Of a stretch of 15,088 nucleotides of DNA, positions 7,162 to 15,009 are shown one piece after another. Source of the stretch: DYHD01 sp037445375 (GTDB lineage: Bacteria; Nitrospirota; Thermodesulfovibrionia; Thermodesulfovibrionales; Dissulfurispiraceae); the NCBI GenBank assembly GCA_037445375.1, contig JBBIKS010000059.1, positions 1-15,088 on the forward strand, in the 5' to 3' direction. The notes under the pieces were generated by a model that was given only the letters and a program-made list of their open reading frames with translations, searched no databases and was not told where the DNA came from. The translations under genes were made by a program, and so were the position numbers. Position 1 is the first letter of the stretch; every line of letters starts with the position of its first letter.

Positions 7162-8367
7162 CTACTCGTGCCGCAGCGCATCAATGGGATCGAGCCTGGC
7201 TGCACGCCTTGCTGGAAAGTAACCGAAGATAATACCGATCGCAGCGGAAAACAGGAAGGAAAGCAGATTAATACCGGGATTGAAGATGTAGGGAACCTGC
7301 ATAAGACTGGCTAAGACAAAAGATGCCGCCGTCGCTATAGCTATTCCGACCAGTCCACCGAATGACGAAAGCACCACCGCTTCGACTAGAAATTGCATGA
7401 GAACCTCTCTCTCGACGGCACCTATGGCAAGGCGGATGCCGATCTCGCGAGTGCGTTCGGTGACCGATACGAGCATGATATTCATGATGCCAATTCCGCC
7501 GACCAGAAGACTTACGGCTGCCACCGCTCCAAGTAATGTCGTTAGCAGTTCAGTGGTTCCTGTTAACATTTTGGTAATCTCTTTCATATCAATGACGGTG
7601 AAGTTATCGTCATCGCTCGGCGATAGATGACGCCTCTCCCGCATTAATCTTCCGATATCACTCTGGGCTTTTTCGGTTGAATACCCTTGCTTAATTGAGA
7701 CCCGGATGAGACCGACATCCTGATTGCCTGCTATGCGCCGCTGAAAGGTGCGCATAGGAATCAATACGATATCGTCCTGGTCCGTGCCCATGGCGCTCTG
7801 CCCTTTGGACTCCAAAATACCGATTACTTCGCAAGAAAGTTTTTGCAAGCGGATTTTTTCTCCCAGTGCTTTCTGCCCGCCAAACAATGCTTTAAGCACC
7901 GTATCACCAATGATACAAACTGCTGCACCGCCACGCAGTTCGCTGTCGTTGAATTGTCTGCCCGACTTGATTGCCCAGTTTGTTACCATGAAATACTGAT
8001 TATCGCTTCCTGTTACTCTGGTTGTCCAGTTTTGATTGCCAAATATTGCCGTAATGGACTGTACCGATGCGGGTGAGACAGCAGCAACTGAACTGATTTC
8101 CTTATCAATAGCTTCGGCATCGCTTTGTTTAAAGGGAATGCTTCCCGAAGGCTGCCCTGGACCGAGCCTTTTGCCGGGACTCACCATCAATAGGTTACTG
8201 CCCATGCTTGCAATTTGCTTCTCAACCTGTATAGTAGCTCCCCCGCCTATGGTCACCAATGTGATGACTGAACCTACACCAATGACGATTCCAAGAATGG
8301 TCAAAAAAGAACGCATGACATTGCGTCTGATTTCTCGCAGAGCCATTAATATCATGTTCCATAACAT
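7162..8367 (-). CDS. macB: MacB-type ABC transporter permease
   Basis: This 401-residue inner-membrane protein has the MacB/FtsX layout: an N-terminal cytoplasmic helix (ALREIRRNVMRS), one membrane segment (about 19-41), a large periplasmic domain (about 45-270), then three membrane segments in the last 130 residues (about 275-300, 325-350, 362-385). MacB-family marks are LGIVIGVGSVI, GGIGIMNIMLVSVTERTREIGIR and the terminal PARRAARLDPIDALRHE. Such permeases work by mechanotransmission, driving a periplasmic adaptor and TolC to expel drugs, toxins or peptides. E. coli MacB is fused to its ATPase; here the ATPase is the preceding gene. The frame opens at an ATG at 8394, but the ATG at 8367, one base after the ATPase stop and nine bases after GGGAGGG, fits better. 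Substrate is unknown. Confidence 0.9.
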   Translation of the reverse strand: MLWNMILMALREIRRNVMRSFLTILGIVIGVGSVITLVTIGGGATIQVEKQIASMGSNLLMVSPGKRLGPGQPSGSIPFKQSDAEAIDKEISSVAAVSPASVQSITAIFGNQNWTTRVTGSDNQYFMVTNWAIKSGRQFNDSELRGGAAVCIIGDTVLKALFGGQKALGEKIRLQKLSCEVIGILESKGQSAMGTDQDDIVLIPMRTFQRRIAGNQDVGLIRVSIKQGYSTEKAQSDIGRLMRERRHLSPSDDDNFTVIDMKEITKMLTGTTELLTTLLGAVAAVSLLVGGIGIMNIMLVSVTERTREIGIRLAIGAVEREVLMQFLVEAVVLSSFGGLVGIAIATAASFVLASLMQVPYIFNPGINLLSFLFSAAIGIIFGYFPARRAARLDPIDALRHE

Positions 8368-8368
8368 T

Positions 8369-9106
8369 TTATTTAGCCCTCCCGTTTTGTTCATCCGACT
8401 CGATTAGTCCATCCCGAAAACGGATAACGCGCCCTGCGTAAGCAGCAATATCCGATTCGTGAGTGATCATGACGATCGTAATCTTCTGGTTAAGGTTCAA
8501 GGAAGTCAGTAATTCCATGATCTCTCTGCCGCGCGCTGTATCCAGATTACCCGTAGGCTCGTCAGCTAAAAGCACTGATGGTCCTGTAACAATGGCACGG
8601 GCGATTGCAACCCTCTGTTGCTGACCACCAGAAAGCTTATTAGGCGTGTGGCTCTCCCATCCCTTAAGTCCCACCGTATCCAAAGCACTAAGGGCGAGTT
8701 CATGCCGCTTAATGGCAGGAACACCTCGATAAATCAAAGGAAGCATAACATTCTCAATCGCAGAGGTTCGGTTCAGAAGGTTATATCCCTGAAAGACAAA
8801 CCCAATATAATAACGACGAAGCAGGGCACGTTGATTGCGGCTCAACTGACTTACATTAGCGCTTTTAAACATATATGTCCCGGAAGTTGGACTATCAAGA
8901 CAACCGATAATGTTAATACAAGTAGATTTGCCTGATCCGCTCGGTCCCATTATTGCTACAAATTCTCCCTCATCGATGCAAATATCGATACCGCTAAGTG
9001 CATGAATTGAGGCATGCCCCTCTCCATAGATTTTGGTCACCCCCTTTAATTCGATAAGATGCTGTCCCGATTCATGATTTATTTGGTGGACATCGCCAGC
9101 TTTCAT
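8369..9106 (-). CDS. MacB-type ABC transporter ATPase (LolD/MacB family)
   Basis: This 245-residue cytoplasmic ATPase powers the adjacent MacB-type permease. All ABC motifs are intact: Walker A GPSGSGKS (54-61), Q-loop Gln106 (VFQGYNLL), signature LSGGQ (158-162), Walker B VLLADE followed by PTGNLD (about 178-189), and the switch histidine in THE (216). The YNLL and PTGNLD forms are typical of the LolD/MacB/FtsE group. The ATG overlaps the adaptor stop by four bases (ATGA), and its TAA lies one base before the permease ATG. LolD alone is less likely, because the neighbours are a MacA adaptor and TolC protein rather than LolC/LolE. Confidence 0.92.
   Translation of the reverse strand: MKAGDVHQINHESGQHLIELKGVTKIYGEGHASIHALSGIDICIDEGEFVAIMGPSGSGKSTCINIIGCLDSPTSGTYMFKSANVSQLSRNQRALLRRYYIGFVFQGYNLLNRTSAIENVMLPLIYRGVPAIKRHELALSALDTVGLKGWESHTPNKLSGGQQQRVAIARAIVTGPSVLLADEPTGNLDTARGREIMELLTSLNLNQKITIVMITHESDIAAYAGRVIRFRDGLIESDEQNGRAK
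8377..8383 (-). promoter_or_regulatory. Ribosome binding site that fixes the permease start
   Basis: On the minus strand GGGAGGG lies nine bases before the ATG at 8367 and inside the 3' end of the ATPase gene. The earlier in-frame ATG at 8394 has no comparable site, so the shorter permease is preferred and translation is probably coupled. Confidence 0.6.
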
Positions 9107-10395
9107 TTGCCCACCGAAATGGTATCGACAACTACCTCCATACCGGGCTGTATGTCGCCGTCAACAACCTCAGTCATTCCCCCGCTTACCGAGCCAGTTG
9201 TGATAGAGACGGGTGAGAGCTGACCATTTTCCAATATCCAGACTCGCTGCTGCCTTTTGTTGTTGGATGTCTCATCACGCTGTTTAGTTGCTGGTCTTGG
9301 CCGGCGCGGAAGGAGTTTGCTGATTAAGCTGTCACTTGATTTAGCCTTATTGCTGCTTTTAGGCGGAGTAAATCGCAGCGCAGCGCTGGGTATCAGGATC
9401 GCATTTTCGACTTTTTTTACCGTTATATCAGCAGTAGCCGTCATTCCAGGCCGAAGGGACAAATCCGTGTTGCTGACTTTTAGCACAGTTTCGTAAGTCA
9501 CAACACCTGATGTTATTGTAGAAGCGTAGCGAGCCTGAGTAATCCGTGCCTCAAAAGTGCGATTCGGATAAGCAGAAACGCTGAATGTAGCTTTTTGTCC
9601 TTCCTGCACATTGCCAACATCCGCCTCATCTACATTCACATGCAGTTCCATTTGTTTTAAATCTTCAGCAAGTGTGAATAACACAGGTGCTTGGAATGAG
9701 GCTGCGACTGTTTGCCCTGGTTCTACATTGCGAGTAAGAACTAAGCCGTTCACAGGAGATCTTATGACTGTTTTTGATATATCAGTCTCAATAGCTTCAA
9801 GTGCAGCCTGTGCTTGCAATACAGTCGCTTTGGCGCTTGCTTCATCAGCTTTTGCCCTTTCAAAGGATGCCTCTGCAGTATCTATCTCAGCCTGCGATGG
9901 GACTTTACCGCCGCTTAATTCCTTTACTTTTTGAAGTTGGCTAAGCTTAGCACGCGTTTCAGACACAGTCGCCTGAGCTTGCAAGACCTTCGACTTTGCC
10001 GATTCGAGAGCGGCTCTTGATTGGGCTGACTGTGCCTCAAGTTTTGAAGTATCAAGTCTGGCTAGTACCTGGCCGACTTTAACCCTGTCGTTGTAGCTAA
10101 CTTCAACGGTTTTGATTATGCCTGATAACTCGCTGCCAACGCTGACCGTGTTAGTCGGCTGCAAGGTGCCGGTAGCCGTTACGATAACTGTAAGTTCTCC
10201 GCGCAGGACTTGCTCGGTTTTATATTGAGGTACAGTTGTTTTGTCTGTCATTTTCCATATAATTATTGCCGCTACTACCAGAATTGCCGCTAAGACAATG
10301 ATGTGATATTTCTTTAGCCGCTTGCTAATCATATTGGACTGGGTTACTCCCAGAATCTCAGTAATATTGGATTTCGGATCAATTTTCGATTTCAT
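9103..10395 (-). CDS. macA: MacA-type periplasmic adaptor (HlyD/RND membrane fusion protein)
   Basis: This 430-residue adaptor should link the MacB-type permease to the TolC-type outer-membrane channel. It has a cytoplasmic head, one membrane anchor (about residues 30-48), a first lipoyl half-motif (TATGTLQPTNTVSVGSELSG, about 74-93), a coiled-coil hairpin rich in Ala, Gln and Glu (about 118-205), the second lipoyl half (IRSPVNGLVL, about 211-220), then beta-barrel and membrane-proximal domains. A basic, Ser/Lys-rich insertion (roughly 340-380) sits before the final VWILENGQL strand; such low-complexity loops are common in MacA homologues. The ATG at 10395 has GGAG seven bases upstream and overlaps the tolC-like gene by 17 bases; a TTG at 10413 is the alternative. 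Confidence 0.9.
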   Translation of the reverse strand: MKSKIDPKSNITEILGVTQSNMISKRLKKYHIIVLAAILVVAAIIIWKMTDKTTVPQYKTEQVLRGELTVIVTATGTLQPTNTVSVGSELSGIIKTVEVSYNDRVKVGQVLARLDTSKLEAQSAQSRAALESAKSKVLQAQATVSETRAKLSQLQKVKELSGGKVPSQAEIDTAEASFERAKADEASAKATVLQAQAALEAIETDISKTVIRSPVNGLVLTRNVEPGQTVAASFQAPVLFTLAEDLKQMELHVNVDEADVGNVQEGQKATFSVSAYPNRTFEARITQARYASTITSGVVTYETVLKVSNTDLSLRPGMTATADITVKKVENAILIPSAALRFTPPKSSNKAKSSDSLISKLLPRRPRPATKQRDETSNNKRQQRVWILENGQLSPVSITTGSVSGGMTEVVDGDIQPGMEVVVDTISVGK

Positions 10396-11860
10396 TAATC
10401 TTCTCCATTTCAAAAGCTATTTCTTTATCATCGGGATATATTGACTTCCATCCGCCTCCAAGAGCCTTGTAAAGGCGGACTAAATTGGAGATTACGGCAC
10501 CGTTGCTCTGAGCAAGTTGATCCTGGAAAGCGAGTAGCGAGCGCTGTGCCTCCATGACATTATTGAAATCAGTCAAGCCTGCCTCGTACTTCTGCTGCGC
10601 CAGTTCAGCCGCCTTCTTAGAGGCATTTTCTGCTTCTTGCAGCGCATATCTTCTGTTTTGCTCCTCAGCATAAGCCACGAGAGCATTTTCCACTTCCTCC
10701 AGAACCTTGAGAACCGCCGCCTCGTACTTAATTAATGCCTGCTCCTGAAGTGCTGACTTAACCTCGATGTTTTGGAGAATAGCTCCGCCACGAAAAATAG
10801 GCCAAGTGATTAGAGAGCCTCCTGAGGTGGTTTTTGTGGCGGATGAAAAAAGGCCATTTAGCGAGAGAGCTTCCAATCCTACGAATCCGCTAAGCGAAAG
10901 CTTCGGGTAGAGGTCTGCCATTGCCACGCCAACCCTTGCTGTCTCTGCAGCGAGTTCACGCTCGGAGCGTCGCACATCAGGCCTTTGCCGCAAAATATCA
11001 GCAGGGAGACCTACCGCAATCTGCAGTGGTGCAGTCGGTATCCCTGTTGTTTTTTTCAGTTCTTCATGAACTTTACCTGCTTGTTCTCCAAGCAGCACAG
11101 CGATTCGATTCATAGCATTTTCTATCCCAATACGCAGGGTCGGTATCAGGGATCGCGTATTCTCGAGATTGTAGCGGGCTTGCTGCACTGCCAATTCATC
11201 GCTCAAACCCGCTTGATACCGCCATAGGGTCAACCGGCAGGTCTCGTTTTGCACTGCGAGATTTGCTTCCGCTACAGCAATTCGGCGCTGAAAGGTGCGA
11301 ACCTCGACATAGTTCAAAGCAACTTCTGCAAGCAGGGAGACAAGGACATCATGCAAATCCTCTTGCTTTGCCTCCAAATCCGCCTGAGATGCCTCCAATG
11401 AGCGCCGCTTTCCACCAAAAATATCAAATTCCCAACTTGAATCAATACTCGCTGAGTAAAATTCACTGGTCTCTTTTGCTTTGCTGCCACGACTCCATTC
11501 GGCAGAGCCTGAGGCATCGAGGGTCGGAAAGAGATCGGCATGGGTTATGCCGCGTCGGGCACGCGCCTCGCGGACTCTTGCCATTGCTTCGTGCAGGCTC
11601 AAATTCTTCTTGATTGCGCGGTCAATTAGGCTCGTTAAATCCGGGTCATTGAGTGTGAACCACCACTCTGCCTGCGTCTGAAGATTCATCTCCCCGTCGG
11701 TCAGTCCGCTTTTTAGTTCGCTGTGCCACGTTGTGGATAGAGATGTCTCTGGGCGAATGTAATTAGGCCCTACGGTGGTGCATCCGGCAAGCGTAACTAT
11801 CATAAATATCAACGTGGCATACCTTACCAAAGGTGCAGAAACTCTTTTGCAGTGCCTCAT
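10379..11860 (-). CDS. TolC/NodT-type outer-membrane efflux lipoprotein
   Basis: This 493-residue protein is an outer-membrane factor of the NodT/OprM type, forming the exit duct of tripartite pumps. It begins with a lipoprotein signal (ATLIFMIVTLAG ending at Cys27, lipobox LAGC) followed by TTVGPNYIRPE, the usual mature start of this family. Two repeated coiled-coil/beta segments follow; typical motifs are GLPADILRQRPDVRRSERELAA and PIFRGGAI, and AQQKYEAGLTDFNNVMEAQRSL near the C-terminus. Start at ATG 11860 was chosen for the lipobox and the AGAGGT upstream; the frame runs back to 11905 but would overlap the TPR gene. It lies ten bases after that gene and overlaps macA. Confidence 0.92.
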   Translation of the reverse strand: MRHCKRVSAPLVRYATLIFMIVTLAGCTTVGPNYIRPETSLSTTWHSELKSGLTDGEMNLQTQAEWWFTLNDPDLTSLIDRAIKKNLSLHEAMARVREARARRGITHADLFPTLDASGSAEWSRGSKAKETSEFYSASIDSSWEFDIFGGKRRSLEASQADLEAKQEDLHDVLVSLLAEVALNYVEVRTFQRRIAVAEANLAVQNETCRLTLWRYQAGLSDELAVQQARYNLENTRSLIPTLRIGIENAMNRIAVLLGEQAGKVHEELKKTTGIPTAPLQIAVGLPADILRQRPDVRRSERELAAETARVGVAMADLYPKLSLSGFVGLEALSLNGLFSSATKTTSGGSLITWPIFRGGAILQNIEVKSALQEQALIKYEAAVLKVLEEVENALVAYAEEQNRRYALQEAENASKKAAELAQQKYEAGLTDFNNVMEAQRSLLAFQDQLAQSNGAVISNLVRLYKALGGGWKSIYPDDKEIAFEMEKINEIEN

Positions 11861-11870
11861 CTTTAAACCT

Positions 11871-12566
11871 CTAATACTGATTATTTTGCGGTGACAAAGG
11901 AGCATTTCCTCCTGATGGAATGCACACGCCTATTCTTACAGCTTGATTTAAGAAGTCACATTTTCCTAATTGACAAGCTGTTGTCCAATCTAAACATGCC
12001 AAATCGGCAAATACGCCGCCCCTGTTAATGTAAGCGTCTGCATTCATATGGTTGTGTTCAATGCACTTTTTGAAATCCAAAAGAGCAAGGTCGGACTGCC
12101 TTTTGATAGCATAGGTAATTCCACGATTGCAGTATGCTTTGTCGCTATCGGGCATTATCTCTATAGACTTTGTGAAGTCCCTGATGGCAAGTTCATGCAG
12201 TCCCTTTGCTGAATAGGCAATTCCACGATTGTTATAGCTTTCCGCCGACATTGGATATATCTGCAAAACGTAGCTGAATTCAGCAATCGCCTGATCGTAG
12301 TCGCCTTTTTCTAAAGATACATTGCCAAGTTCATAGTGTGTTTTTGCTGCCAATAAATCACCTTTCAGTGTTCCTTCAGTTTCAGCAGATGAATCAGTCT
12401 TTGGGTAAGGGAAAGAAGAGCCTAAAGATGCCCTCTGTGCAGATATCCCCGCTATCTTCACTACGGCTTCTTGGGCAAAAATATTCATTGCAAACGCACA
12501 GATAAACGGCACTATCGTTAATAAGACAACGATGATATTTCGGCTTATTAAACTGCAAAATCCCAT
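11871..12566 (-). CDS. Exported TPR protein at the head of the efflux operon
   Basis: This 231-residue protein has an N-terminal hydrophobic segment (about 10-26) that reads as a cleavable signal peptide, with cleavage plausible after Ala26 or Ala31. Three clear TPR motifs follow (about 73-106, 107-140, 141-174), with YNNRGIAYSAKG and YCNRGITYAIKR as helix-A signatures, then a degenerate fourth unit (175-205) and a Pro/Asn-rich tail. The C-terminal part is cysteine-rich (Cys146, 168, 191, 198, 203, 215). It is probably a periplasmic scaffold for protein contacts. It stops ten bases before the tolC-like gene on the same strand, so it may assist pump assembly or sensing; that is inference. GGAG lies eleven bases before the ATG. 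Confidence 0.82.
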   Translation of the reverse strand: MGFCSLISRNIIVVLLTIVPFICAFAMNIFAQEAVVKIAGISAQRASLGSSFPYPKTDSSAETEGTLKGDLLAAKTHYELGNVSLEKGDYDQAIAEFSYVLQIYPMSAESYNNRGIAYSAKGLHELAIRDFTKSIEIMPDSDKAYCNRGITYAIKRQSDLALLDFKKCIEHNHMNADAYINRGGVFADLACLDWTTACQLGKCDFLNQAVRIGVCIPSGGNAPLSPQNNQY

Positions 12567-12606
12567 TTAATGTTTATCTCCTTTACTTAGGGTCTGTCTA
12601 TAAACT

Positions 12607-12690
12607 GCTTGCAACTCTTTTCTGTCATTTCGAGCAGAGCGAGAAATCTTTAACTCGTAATTCCCTGTGACTTGCTGCAGGGAGGTTCAC
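12607..12690. repeat. Dispersed-type palindromic intergenic element
   Basis: Two partial palindromes lie next to each other: ATTTCGAGC with GCGAGAAAT (12627-12647) and CCCTG with CAGGG (12663-12682, around a CTTGCTG core). Read on either strand, the CTGTCATTTCGAGC and GCGAGAAATCTTTAA strings resemble intergenic elements I have seen in unrelated bacterial genomes. It sits between the TPR gene start and the 11-bp repeats, so the efflux promoter is inside it or on its far side. I found no clear -10/-35 pair for the minus-strand operon. Confidence 0.4.
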
Positions 12691-12731
12691 TCAGCTCCTC
12701 AGTCTGCCGTTTATTTGAATTAATGTAATAT

Positions 12732-12775
12732 AGCTAATGAATATGGCTGAAATATGGAAGAAATGAGGAAATTTG
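12732..12775. promoter_or_regulatory. Tandem direct repeats of 11-bp period, candidate response-regulator site
   Basis: ATGGCTGAAAT (12743-12753) is followed at once by ATGGAAGAAAT (12754-12764), matching at nine of eleven positions. Weaker units in phase flank them (AGCTAATGAAT at 12732-12742, GAGGAAATTTG at 12765-12775). An 11-bp period is typical of OmpR/PhoB-family binding sites, and the array lies between the regulator genes and the divergent efflux operon. It is therefore a reasonable BaeR-like binding site, though A/T-rich DNA can produce such patterns by chance. Confidence 0.4.
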
Positions 12776-12781
12776 GGGAGG

Positions 12782-12810
12782 TTGTAAAAATAGTGAATAT
12801 TCTTTAATAA
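12782..12810 (+). promoter_or_regulatory. Candidate promoter for the two-component genes
   Basis: TTGTAA (12782-12787) and TAATAA (12805-12810) are 17 bases apart, just downstream of the 11-bp repeats, an activator-like placement. The start would be near 12817, leaving about 90 bases of leader before the kinase ATG. The leader holds a short open frame (about 12741-12907) with no recognisable product. The rest of 12567-12907 shows no gene. Confidence 0.35.
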
Positions 12811-12907
12811 AGCGATGTAAAATAAAAACAGTGGAAGAATTTAACAAAGCACCTCTTAATCTAAGGGATGGTATTGACCCACTTGAAATGAGAAAGAACC
12901 AAAAATA

Positions 12908-14335
12908 ATGAAGATCAACATTACATATCGGCTATTTCTATCAATTCTTGGAGCCACTTGCTTATCTTTGATATGTGTTTTTCTTATCATGCATTGGAGC
13001 ATTAATAGGGGATTCCTTGAACATTTAAATGCAATGGAGGAAGGCAAATTAAAACTTTTGACAGGAAATCTGGAAGCGGCATATGCCGAAAATGGGAGTT
13101 GGGATTTTCTGAGAGACAATCCAAAATTATGGATAAAGCGATTACTCGATGCAAGGCTTGACGATATAGTGTCTAAAAACTTACAGGGACAGGATAGAAC
13201 CGGAGAAATTCCAGCAATCCCTCCGAAGCCAAGTGTAAATCGTACAAAATCGCCCTTTGTTATTCTCGATGCAGAAAGAAAACCGCTCTTCGGAAACCCC
13301 TCGGAAGCAACGGAGATAAATTTCAAACCAATTCTCCACAATAACGAGACTGTGGGCTATATAGGTCTGCTGCCACCAAAGCAATTCTTACACCCACGCC
13401 AGGAAGAGTTTTTAAAGCAGCAGACTTCAGCTCTAATTTTTGCAGTATTTGGAATTCTAATAGTAGTTGTAATATTTTCCTTTCCATTAGCAAAGCGTCT
13501 TCTCAAACCTATAAATACAATTGCTGCAGCAACCCATGATTTGGCATCTGGCAAATATACTGTTCGAGTGCCTGTATCATCTTCCGATGAACTGGGTCAG
13601 CTTGCCCGCGACTTCAATGCAATGGCTTTGACCCTTGAGAAAAATGAGAAGGCACGTCGACAATGGGTTGCGGACATTTCCCATGAACTGCGAACCCCTC
13701 TCGCTGTCCTACGCGGTGAGATTGAAGCCCTTCTTGAAGGTATTCGCAGCACTGCCCCTGAAGCCATCCGTTCGCTCAATGCGGAGGTTTTGCGTCTTCA
13801 TCGTTTGGTAGAAGACCTTTACCAGCTTGCTCTTTCAGATCTCGGCTCATTGAACTACCATAAAGAGGACATTGTTTTGTCAGACGTGATCATGGATTCT
13901 ATAGAACCTTATCGTGAGGAATTTATCCGTCAGGATATCAAATTCACAACAGATATTCCGCAAGGATTAAAGTTAATCGTTCATGCTGACCGTGAGCGTC
14001 TTCACCAGCTATTTGGTAATCTGATTGATAATTCCTTAAAATATACTGATTCTGGCGGCGAATTTGCCGTTCGTCTTAAATTCCAAAATAATCAGGCTAA
14101 AATTATTATTGAAGACTCCGCTCCAGACGTTACTAAGGAAGAACTGGGCAGACTTTTCGATAGACTCTATAGGGTGGAGGGTTCAAGAAGCCGTTTAACT
14201 GGGGGTGGCGGACTTGGACTGGCAATCTGCAAAAATATCGTTGAGGCTCATGAAGGGGAGATATCCGCACATCCATCTTTGCTGGGTGGACTATTGATCA
14301 AAATCATTCTTCCCGCCATCAAGAGGAGTTCGTGA
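12908..14335 (+). CDS. BaeS-like sensor histidine kinase
   Basis: This 475-residue inner-membrane kinase senses an envelope signal and phosphorylates the adjacent regulator. Layout: first membrane segment about 9-31, periplasmic domain 32-173, second membrane segment about 174-195, HAMP about 196-248, then HisKA with DISHELRTPL and phospho-accepting His259, N-box NLIDNSLKYT (371-380), the G1 region EDSAPDV (402-408) and G2 GGGGLGLAI (432-440). The EDSAP form in place of the usual DxGxG, the YRVEGSRSR stretch and ICKNIVEAHEG resemble E. coli BaeS, where the same variation occurs. No in-frame start lies between the ATG and a TGA 24 bases upstream; the ribosome site is weak. Its stop overlaps the regulator start. 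The ligand is unknown. Confidence 0.92.
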   Translation: MKINITYRLFLSILGATCLSLICVFLIMHWSINRGFLEHLNAMEEGKLKLLTGNLEAAYAENGSWDFLRDNPKLWIKRLLDARLDDIVSKNLQGQDRTGEIPAIPPKPSVNRTKSPFVILDAERKPLFGNPSEATEINFKPILHNNETVGYIGLLPPKQFLHPRQEEFLKQQTSALIFAVFGILIVVVIFSFPLAKRLLKPINTIAAATHDLASGKYTVRVPVSSSDELGQLARDFNAMALTLEKNEKARRQWVADISHELRTPLAVLRGEIEALLEGIRSTAPEAIRSLNAEVLRLHRLVEDLYQLALSDLGSLNYHKEDIVLSDVIMDSIEPYREEFIRQDIKFTTDIPQGLKLIVHADRERLHQLFGNLIDNSLKYTDSGGEFAVRLKFQNNQAKIIIEDSAPDVTKEELGRLFDRLYRVEGSRSRLTGGGGLGLAICKNIVEAHEGEISAHPSLLGGLLIKIILPAIKRSS

Positions 14336-15009
14336 ACAATAAGGTCCTTATTGTTGAAGACGAGCCGAAATTAGCAAGTGTGCTTGCAGATTACTTGAGA
14401 GTATCTGGGTTTGAATCTTTGACTCTGGGAAATGGCGTTGATGTTGTGCCTTGGGTTCTGGAGCATAAGCCAGATCTTATACTACTTGATTTGATGCTGC
14501 CCGATCGTGACGGCATGGAAATCTGTAAGGACATCCGCACATTTTCTCAAGTGCCTATAATTATGGTAACAGCGAGGGTCGAGGAAATTGACCGGATCTT
14601 GGGGCTTGAACTTGGTGCCGATGATTACATTTGCAAGCCCTTTAGTCCTCGAGAGGTAATTGCTCGGGTTAAAGCTGTCCTGCGTAGGATTAACGATGTT
14701 TATACTGCTCAGTCCCAAGGTCTCGTTCTTGACGAAGGCCGCTATGAGGCAACTCTCTACGGGCATGATCTTAAACTCACAGCAGTAGAGTTTAAATTGC
14801 TGCAATTTATGGCAGCTAATCCAGGGCGCATCTTTGGACGCCAGCAACTCATGGACAAGATATATCCCGATGAGCGTAATGTCAGCGATCGCACTATAGA
14901 CAGCCACATCAAAAAATTGCGGAGAAAGATCGAGGCGGTTGATGCCGTAGCTAATTTCATTCATTCGGTTTACAGCGTAGGATACAAATTTGAGCCGAAA
15001 TCAGGGTAA
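14332..15009 (+). CDS. OmpR/BaeR-like response regulator
   Basis: This 225-residue DNA-binding regulator has a receiver domain (1-118) with acidic pocket Glu9/Asp10, phospho-acceptor Asp53 (LLDLMLP), Thr80 and Lys102 (CKPFSP). A winged-helix domain (about 125-222) follows, with the recognition helix around DRTIDSHIKKLRRKI and the closing wing SVYSVGYKFE. The start is GTG, overlapping the kinase TGA by four bases (GTGA), so the pair is translationally coupled. By family it should bind direct repeats as a dimer; the candidate site at 12732-12775 lies 1.5 kb upstream in the shared divergent region. The last 79 bases of the window hold no gene that I can see. Confidence 0.94.
   Translation: MNNKVLIVEDEPKLASVLADYLRVSGFESLTLGNGVDVVPWVLEHKPDLILLDLMLPDRDGMEICKDIRTFSQVPIIMVTARVEEIDRILGLELGADDYICKPFSPREVIARVKAVLRRINDVYTAQSQGLVLDEGRYEATLYGHDLKLTAVEFKLLQFMAANPGRIFGRQQLMDKIYPDERNVSDRTIDSHIKKLRRKIEAVDAVANFIHSVYSVGYKFEPKSG

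Noticed and set aside
8036..8407. A plus-strand 123-residue frame across the permease 5' region
   Set aside because: It is the antisense of conserved permease sequence, with low-complexity Met/Pro-rich translation typical of a shadow frame.
7162..9106. A frameshifted fused MacB gene
   Set aside because: ATPase and permease frames are each complete, with their own stop, start and ribosome site; split MacB pairs are common.
11263..11613. A plus-strand 116-residue frame within the TolC-type gene
   Set aside because: It is antisense to conserved TolC-family coding sequence, with no motif.
12741..12907. A short plus-strand frame before the kinase, ending in the frame GIDPLEMRKNQK
   Set aside because: No good start with ribosome site, no recognised product, and it overlaps the putative promoter and repeats; perhaps a gene relic, but unsupported.
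12856..13341. A 161-residue open frame on the minus strand inside the sensor kinase gene
   Set aside because: It lies opposite the strongly supported kinase frame, has no recognisable motif and no convincing ribosome site.
14482..14964. A 160-residue minus-strand open frame inside the response regulator gene
   Set aside because: The regulator frame has all catalytic residues and a complete winged-helix domain; the antisense frame shows no domain.
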